Of a DNA stretch of 64,000 nt, positions 59,336 to 64,000 are shown in pieces. The DNA is from Algoriphagus sp. NG3 (lineage in GTDB: Bacteria > Bacteroidota > Bacteroidia > Cytophagales > Cyclobacteriaceae): positions 4,380,501 through 4,444,500 of the forward strand of contig NZ_CP139421.1 of the NCBI RefSeq assembly GCF_034119865.1. The letters are read 5' to 3'. Each line of letters opens with the position of its first letter. The first letter of the stretch is position 1. The notes beneath the pieces are model-generated. The model made no database searches. It was not told where the DNA came from and saw only the letters and a list, made by a program, of their open reading frames with translations. The translations under genes were made by a program, and so were the position numbers.

Positions 59336-60154
59336 ATGGAAACTACAGAAAAGGAATTCAGGAATTACGATCACGTGGACGTGAAAGCTGCCGTAAAGGA
59401 GCACTATCGTAAAATGCGCATGTATCAGACTTATGATTATGTACAGCGGATGAAATCCAAGTATCTCAAATTTGACAAGCCGATGAATCTCTGGGATGCG
59501 ATGGAAAAGCTCAATGCACTGATCGATGTAAGTGATCCGGATCTTGATTTACCAAATGTGCAGCATTTGATCCAGTCTGCGGAAGCCCTGCGGAGTGACA
59601 ATCGTCCTGATTGGATGCAGCTTGTAGGTTTGATCCATGACCTCGGCAAGGTCATGTATTTATTTGGAAGCGATGAAGACGGAACGAGTCAAGCAGAGCA
59701 ATGGGGACTCGTGGGAGATGTATTTGTAGTTGGCGCAAAATTGCCTGACACCTGCGTCTATCCTGAGTTCAATGAGCTAAATCCGGACATGAATGATCCC
59801 CGCTACAATACGGAATTGGGAATTTACGAAAAGGGCTGCGGTCTGGATAACCTTCAGCTGGCCTGGGGACATGATGAGTATTTCTACCAAGTATTGAGAA
59901 ACCACGAGGAAAACACAATCCCTGAAGCCGGAATGGTGATGGTGCGCTATCATTCTTTTTATCCTTGGCACAATGGCGGAAGTTATTCACAGTTTGAAGC
60001 TCCGCAGGATGCACAATACAAAGAATGGATTCTCGACTTCAATCGATACGATCTATATACCAAATCTCCAAAGCTCTATGATTTGGAAGACGTAAAGGAT
60101 TATTACCTGCCGATTGCCGAGAAATATCTGGGGAAAGGGCCTATTTACTGGTAA
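59336..60154 (+). CDS. Inositol oxygenase (MIOX)
   Basis: Opens myo-inositol with O2 to give D-glucuronate, using a diiron site in an HD-domain fold. All six iron ligands known from the mammalian enzyme are present: H77 (NVQH), H101/D102 (LIHDLGK), H179 (WGHDEY), H206 (VRYHSFYPWH) and D239 (FNRYDLYTK). The 272-aa length is usual. MIOX is best known from eukaryotes, but bacterial copies occur in some Bacteroidota and others. With the symporter it forms an uptake-plus-oxidation pair, and kdgK-eda at 38.9-40.6 kb supply the last steps of glucuronate use. Confidence 0.94.
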   Translation: METTEKEFRNYDHVDVKAAVKEHYRKMRMYQTYDYVQRMKSKYLKFDKPMNLWDAMEKLNALIDVSDPDLDLPNVQHLIQSAEALRSDNRPDWMQLVGLIHDLGKVMYLFGSDEDGTSQAEQWGLVGDVFVVGAKLPDTCVYPEFNELNPDMNDPRYNTELGIYEKGCGLDNLQLAWGHDEYFYQVLRNHEENTIPEAGMVMVRYHSFYPWHNGGSYSQFEAPQDAQYKEWILDFNRYDLYTKSPKLYDLEDVKDYYLPIAEKYLGKGPIYW

Positions 60155-60161
60155 CCCTACA

Positions 60162-60854
60162 TTATTCAAACACAGCCACTGCGCGGACTGGAGAGCCTGT
60201 TCCTCCTTTGATTTTCAAAGGAAGTCCTATAAACCGAAATCTTCCTCTATCGATTAAAAGATGGAGGTTGATTAGATTTTCGTAATGGGTAAATCCCATC
60301 TCTCCACAGATTTGATGCACTGCTTGGTTGGTCAGCTTGGGAATGCCGGGAGACATTGTCTCCACTCCAAAGGCGGAAATCTTCTGTTCACCGAGCCATT
60401 GGGCAGCCTCGACTGTGAGCCCGGGACCTTTGTTCCAATTATCTGTGCCAAAATATTTCCGATAATGATCAGTGCAGAGTAAAACAGTATCTCCCTGAAG
60501 AATAGACAATCCGGCGATTTGGATTGCCTGCTGAATATCCTCCACGGTAATTAATTCCTGCAATCCCTTATGGGTTAAATCAAGACAAATGCCTTCCGTA
60601 TAGAACATGGAAAGCGGCATTAGATCTATTGTCTGCGCAGCAAATTCTTTCCCCATGTGATTGAGCCCATCGACATGGGTCCCCGTGTGCTCACTCATCT
60701 CGAGCTTGAGTGCACTTGGGGTATGGGTTTGGGGATTTAATTCCTTTGCCCATTGCTCATGCGTTGCGTGGACACTGATTTTGACAGGAGCCATACTATA
60801 GTGCATAGGCATACCCTCGTATATTTCCTGTGAGAGGTCAATGATTTCCGGCAT
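60162..60854 (-). CDS. Cyclase family protein (kynurenine formamidase-like)
   Basis: A 230-aa metal-dependent hydrolase of the 'cyclase' (PF04199) family. The metal-binding motif is HTGTHVDGLNH at 56-66, complete. The N-terminal LSQEIYEGMPMH and the long central helices fit the family, whose members include KynB and polyketide cyclase relatives. KynB-type formamidase activity is possible, but without other tryptophan-degradation genes nearby the substrate stays open. It converges on MIOX with only 7 bases between. Confidence 0.88.
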   Translation of the reverse strand: MPEIIDLSQEIYEGMPMHYSMAPVKISVHATHEQWAKELNPQTHTPSALKLEMSEHTGTHVDGLNHMGKEFAAQTIDLMPLSMFYTEGICLDLTHKGLQELITVEDIQQAIQIAGLSILQGDTVLLCTDHYRKYFGTDNWNKGPGLTVEAAQWLGEQKISAFGVETMSPGIPKLTNQAVHQICGEMGFTHYENLINLHLLIDRGRFRFIGLPLKIKGGTGSPVRAVAVFE

Positions 60855-61267
60855 AAAAAATTATTTCTTCAATAAAAAGAAAAGCAGCCTTAAAGGTTCC
60901 CTTATCCCAATCAATTCATAATTCTAACTCTTTGATCTAGACAATTCGAGTCTAAGAGTATCGAACAATTCTAAGGTTGTTTGAGCCGAAAAGAATTTTG
61001 CAAAATTAAAAGAGTGAGAAACGGCAGAAAGAATGCAATACAACTGATTTGACAAAAAATACCCCAAAAAGATAAAAATGAAATATTAAAATCGGAGAAA
61101 TAGATAATGGTAAAACTTAAACCACATAGGACTTCTTAATCGAAGAAGAATAATTTGTTCAAAATCAATGAGTAATATGTAGTCATGACTGGGGGATTTG
61201 CTGATACCAAACTAATTCTGAATCTTGGAGTTAGATTTATATAGAGATAAACCCAAATTCAAACACA
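60855..61267. other. 413 bp divergent intergenic region
   Basis: AT-rich, no frame of note. The only promoter-like element is TAATTTTG on the minus strand (61008-61001) ahead of the cyclase gene. No hairpin followed by a T-run was found. Confidence 0.5.
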
Positions 61268-62407
61268 ATGGACTTTAATCAAAATGAAAATCAACGGATG
61301 ATCGCCCAGATGATCCGGGATTTTGGAGCCAAGGAGATCACTCCATTCCGGAAGGACTGGGACGACAGGCAGTTCTTCCCCGTGGAGTTATTCAAGAAAC
61401 TTGGCGAACTCGGATTGATGGGCGTTTTGATCCCTACCCAATACGGAGGCTCTGGCTTCGGGTATCTGGAATATGTGACTGCTATTGTGGAGCTTTCTAA
61501 GCTTGATCCCTCAGTCGGCCTTTCTATGGCCGCCCACAACTCCCTTTGCTCAGGTCATATCATGGCTTTTGGCTCTGAGGAGCAAAAGCAAAAATACCTT
61601 CCCAAATTAGCTACATGCAAATGGCTTGGTGCTTGGGGACTAACCGAGCCAAACACAGGTTCAGATTCCGGAAACATGCGCACCGTCGCAAAAAAAGAAG
61701 GTGAATATTGGATCATCAACGGGGCAAAGAATTTCATCACCCACGGTGTATCAGGAGATGTAGCTGTCGTCATCGCAAGAACCGGTGAGATCGGGGATTC
61801 ACATGGAATGACCGCATTTATAGTAGAACGTGGTACACCCGGTTTTGAAGGCGGAAGAAAAGAAGATAAACTAGGAATGCGCGCTTCCGAGACCGCAGAG
61901 ATGATCTTTACCGACTGCAAAATTCACGAAAGTCAGGTCATAGGCGAGGTTGGCAACGGTTTTATCCAATCTATGAAGGTGCTCGATGGCGGTAGAATTT
62001 CTATTGCGGCACTAGGGCAGGGAATTGCCGAGGGAGCTTTGGAAGCATCCATCCAATATTCAAAAGAACGACATCAGTTCAACAAACCTATCAGTTCATT
62101 TCAGGGAATTTCATTCAAATTGGCAGATATGGCCACCCAGGTGGAAGCTTCAAGATTACTCATATTTAAGGCGGCAGATCTCAAAAACCGTGGAGAAAAG
62201 GTTACGCTAGCCGGTGCCCAGGCGAAATATTATTCTTCAGAAGTCGCTGTTTCCGTATCAAATGAGGCAGTTCAGATCTTTGGGGGCTATGGCTTCACCA
62301 AGGATTATCCGGTGGAAAAATTCTACAGAGACTCCAAGCTGTGTACGATCGGCGAAGGAACTTCAGAGATACAAAAGATAGTAATTGCGAGAGAGGTATT
62401 GAAGTAA
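61268..62407 (+). CDS. Acyl-CoA dehydrogenase
   Basis: A FAD-dependent enzyme, 379 aa, that desaturates acyl-CoA at the alpha-beta position. The three-domain layout is complete: N-terminal helices (1-120), a central beta domain with WGLTEPNTGSDSG (about 128-141) and a C-terminal helical bundle. The catalytic base is E363 in CTIGEGTSEIQK. The chain-length preference cannot be set from sequence; the sequence is closest in form to short/branched-chain members. It is a single-gene unit and no etf or thiolase genes are adjacent. Confidence 0.94.
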   Translation: MDFNQNENQRMIAQMIRDFGAKEITPFRKDWDDRQFFPVELFKKLGELGLMGVLIPTQYGGSGFGYLEYVTAIVELSKLDPSVGLSMAAHNSLCSGHIMAFGSEEQKQKYLPKLATCKWLGAWGLTEPNTGSDSGNMRTVAKKEGEYWIINGAKNFITHGVSGDVAVVIARTGEIGDSHGMTAFIVERGTPGFEGGRKEDKLGMRASETAEMIFTDCKIHESQVIGEVGNGFIQSMKVLDGGRISIAALGQGIAEGALEASIQYSKERHQFNKPISSFQGISFKLADMATQVEASRLLIFKAADLKNRGEKVTLAGAQAKYYSSEVAVSVSNEAVQIFGGYGFTKDYPVEKFYRDSKLCTIGEGTSEIQKIVIAREVLK

Positions 62408-62472
62408 ATTCCAAAAGATTAACCGTAATGATCTCAGTTTGTCTATTTCTTTTGGTTTACTGTCCTGAAGAC

Positions 62473-62520
62473 CGATACTTCGACTTCGCTCAGTACAAGT
62501 GACGAGTGACCGAAGTAGCC
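62473..62520 (+). repeat. ACTTCGACTTCGCTCAGTAC repeat with CGAAGT hairpin
   Basis: Contains ACTTCG (62477-62482) facing CGAAGT (62511-62516). The sequence 'cttcgacttcgctcagtac' is typical of a very widespread Bacteroidota intergenic repeat. It lies between the acyl-CoA dehydrogenase gene and the ATPase terminator. Confidence 0.6.
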
Positions 62521-62613
62521 TCAATGCTATTTTTGACCAAATTATATAATGCTTTGATCGGTTTACAGGTAAAATAGCAGGCATAGATAAATTTCACATA
62601 CTAAAAAATGACA

Positions 62614-62648
62614 AAAGCCTGGAATCTTTAGTGATTTCAGGCTTTTTT
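62614..62648. terminator. Bidirectional terminator at the ATPase 3' end
   Basis: AAAGCCTGGAATC (62614-62626) pairs with GATTTCAGGCTTT (62633-62645) over 13 bp, with TTTTTT on the plus strand and TTTTGTCATTTTTT on the minus strand. The TGA of the ATPase gene (62639-62637) lies inside the stem. Confidence 0.85.
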
Positions 62649-63785
62649 ATAAGGATATACATTAAGCCATTCCCAAAAATTATCACGATGTATCACTCTT
62701 GGTGTTTCAGAAGTATAAGTCTCTTGGAATGTTTTGGGGATTTTAAGTTTTGCGTTTGGGTTCCACTTAAATTCAAATGGGTAAAGTTTCCCGTCAATTT
62801 CCTCTAGGTAATCGATTTCTTGACCCCGGGTAGTGCGCCAAAAATACGTTTGCCCATAGAAGCCATTATATACCAATAGCTTTCGTCGCTCCGAGATTAA
62901 ATAATTTTCCCACAATGCCCCAATATCATTTCTCGCTGGAATTGGGGCATAATTACCAATGATTGCATTCCTAATACCATTGTCAAGAAAATATATTTTC
63001 CTACTGGAACTGATTTCGGATCGAAGATTCCTTGAAAATGGATTTAGCTTTTCAATTATAAATGCTTTTTCCAATAGATCAATATAATTTGACACAGTCA
63101 CTTTGTCCGCTTGGACAGTTCTACTTAATTCACTATAGCTTACTTCAGAGCCTACTTGCCAAGCCAATGCTTGTAATATTTTATTTAAAAGTTCAGGTTT
63201 TCTGATCCCTTGAAAATTCAGTAAATCCTTATACAAGTAACTCGTTGCAAGGTTGGTTAACACTGGAATTTCATTGCCTTTTTGCGTCACAACCTCTGGA
63301 TAAGCACCATAAACCAAATAAGTCTCCAAACTGCTTAACGCCTCAGGCATTCCTAAAGAACTGCTAATTTCCATCCAGCTTAATGGGTACATTTTATACT
63401 CCCATTTTCTTCCCGTAAGCGGTTCATTAATTGTGCTGGAAAGCTCCAAGGCAGATGATCCTGTTACAATCAATTGTAAATCCGTAAAGTTATCAACGAT
63501 CAATTTTAAGGTGAGACCTATTGTGGGAATACGTTGTGCTTCATCTAGCACCACGACTTTGTTTTGTCCTAAATAAGACCTGAGAAAAGAAATACTGGGT
63601 TCAGCAAGGGAACTTTGAACTCTGCCTTCATCCCCATTGAGATAGAGGAAGTTTGACGAGATACTTTCTGCCAATTTTTTTACAAGAGTAGTTTTTCCTA
63701 CTTGCCTTGGGCCAAGCAACAAAATAGCCTTATTGAAGTCTATTTTTGCTTGAAGCGTATTAAATAAAGTACGAGATACATGCAT
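62637..63785 (-). CDS. AAA ATPase with C-terminal DUF4143
   Basis: A 382-aa protein of the 'ATP-binding, DUF4143' group. Walker A GPRQVGKTT (25-33), Walker B KVVVLDEAQR (76-85), sensor-like TGSSALEL near 109, then DUF4143 (about 200-350) with a winged-helix-like part (SYSELSRTVQADKVTVSNYIDLLEK) and a nuclease-like motif EIDYLEEIDGKLYPFEFK (D-xn-E-x-K) near 330-347. The function is unknown; these are numerous in Bacteroidota and archaea and have been suspected of roles in genome defence or conflict. The promoter lies in a 54 bp palindrome directly upstream, so expression is probably tightly repressed. The gene is AT-rich, consistent with transfer. Confidence 0.88.
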   Translation of the reverse strand: MHVSRTLFNTLQAKIDFNKAILLLGPRQVGKTTLVKKLAESISSNFLYLNGDEGRVQSSLAEPSISFLRSYLGQNKVVVLDEAQRIPTIGLTLKLIVDNFTDLQLIVTGSSALELSSTINEPLTGRKWEYKMYPLSWMEISSSLGMPEALSSLETYLVYGAYPEVVTQKGNEIPVLTNLATSYLYKDLLNFQGIRKPELLNKILQALAWQVGSEVSYSELSRTVQADKVTVSNYIDLLEKAFIIEKLNPFSRNLRSEISSSRKIYFLDNGIRNAIIGNYAPIPARNDIGALWENYLISERRKLLVYNGFYGQTYFWRTTRGQEIDYLEEIDGKLYPFEFKWNPNAKLKIPKTFQETYTSETPRVIHRDNFWEWLNVYPYKKA

Positions 63786-63786
63786 A

Positions 63787-63840
63787 TTCGGTGATCGTAA
63801 TCACCAAATATACGTATATTCAGTGATTACGATCACCGAA
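63787..63840. promoter_or_regulatory. 54 bp near-perfect palindrome containing the ATPase promoter
   Basis: TTCGGTGATCGTAATCAC (63787-63804) and GTGATTACGATCACCGAA (63823-63840) are perfect 18 bp inverted repeats. The 18-base centre contains the palindrome AATATACGTATATT, and on the minus strand TATATTTG (63812-63805) is an exact -7 element. Each arm is itself GTGAT-4-ATCAC. The ATG of the ATPase begins 1 base beyond the arm. Confidence 0.85.
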
Positions 63841-64000
63841 CTTACTAAAATAAAGGGCTCATATTGAATCTAGCTTCTTAAAAAGATTGTCGGGATTCTG
63901 AGGAGTCAGTTAGCCCCCCCTTTTTAACCCAGACTATGCATTAGGGTTCGTAACTAGGGTTCAAACTGCCAGAAAATCAGTCACCTTGAAGATCGAGTCG
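63841..64000. other. Window end, no gene seen
   Basis: No supported frame, promoter or hairpin. A TAGGGTTC octamer occurs twice (around 63941 and 63953). Confidence 0.5.

Overview
The window comes from a Bacteroidota chromosome, most likely a Cytophagales / Cyclobacteriaceae (Algoriphagus-like) bacterium. This rests on several things seen in the sequence: promoters of the TAnnTTTG type with almost no Shine-Dalgarno sequences; a CarB that ends before the MGS regulatory domain; a secreted lamin-tail protein; DUF4834, TraR/DksA-like and HEVAH SprT-like proteins typical of the phylum; and intergenic hairpin repeats of a style common in this family. The genus is an inference. Gene density is high, with mixed strands and several convergent pairs whose stop codons overlap. 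There is no rRNA, CRISPR array, prophage or intact insertion sequence. One tRNA is present, an initiator tRNA-Met.

Region by region. 1-17.7 kb is housekeeping: a partial 5' gene, upp with a cation exchanger and a small membrane protein, L-serine dehydratase alpha, OsmC, an outer-membrane barrel, lipA, a small membrane protein, gcvP, an exported M28 peptidase, pyrD, ftsK, a LolA-like carrier, and two proteins that each carry a duplicated domain (VOC/PhnB x2, AHSA1 x2). 17.7-25.2 kb is a signalling and envelope locus: a nearly empty 950 bp stretch, a 922-aa one-protein two-component regulator (TPR-TM-kinase-REC-AraC), an OmpA-like protein and two exported proteins of unknown function. 25.2-30.3 kb holds tRNA-fMet as a complete transcription unit, era, der, an acidic lipoprotein, a SprT-like protease, scpB, a DksA-like protein and a 45-codon microgene with its own terminator. 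30.5-40.6 kb holds the lamin-tail protein, asd, a THUMP-like methyltransferase, DUF4834, carB and a kdgK-eda pair behind an 18 bp GntR-type palindrome. 40.6-48.5 kb holds small housekeeping genes (GNAT, UPF0158-like, esterase, cdd, saccharopine dehydrogenase-like, trmN6, UPF0316, CynX-type MFS), broken up by repeat-rich gaps.

48.5-64 kb is the accessory part. A LexA-like self-cleaving S24 repressor faces dinB and a short dnaE across a 69 bp gap that carries a 12-bp-arm dyad over the repressor promoter. This looks like a stand-alone SOS mutagenesis cassette. Directly behind it an AT-rich pair, a GHKL ATPase and a DUF4325 STAS-like protein, appears to have been inserted, leaving a 21-codon remnant of another gene. 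Then come an exported alpha/beta hydrolase, a KilA-N protein, a sodium/solute symporter with myo-inositol oxygenase, a cyclase-family hydrolase, an acyl-CoA dehydrogenase and a DUF4143 AAA ATPase whose promoter sits in the centre of a 54 bp palindrome.

How the genes connect. The symporter and MIOX would take up inositol and oxidise it to glucuronate. The kdgK-eda pair at 38.9-40.6 kb would finish uronate catabolism to pyruvate and glyceraldehyde-3-phosphate; the intermediate steps are not in this window. upp, pyrD, carB and cdd all serve pyrimidine metabolism. At least four families of short intergenic repeats occur, including one 300 bp element present twice in inverted orientation (322-633 and 41521-41821).
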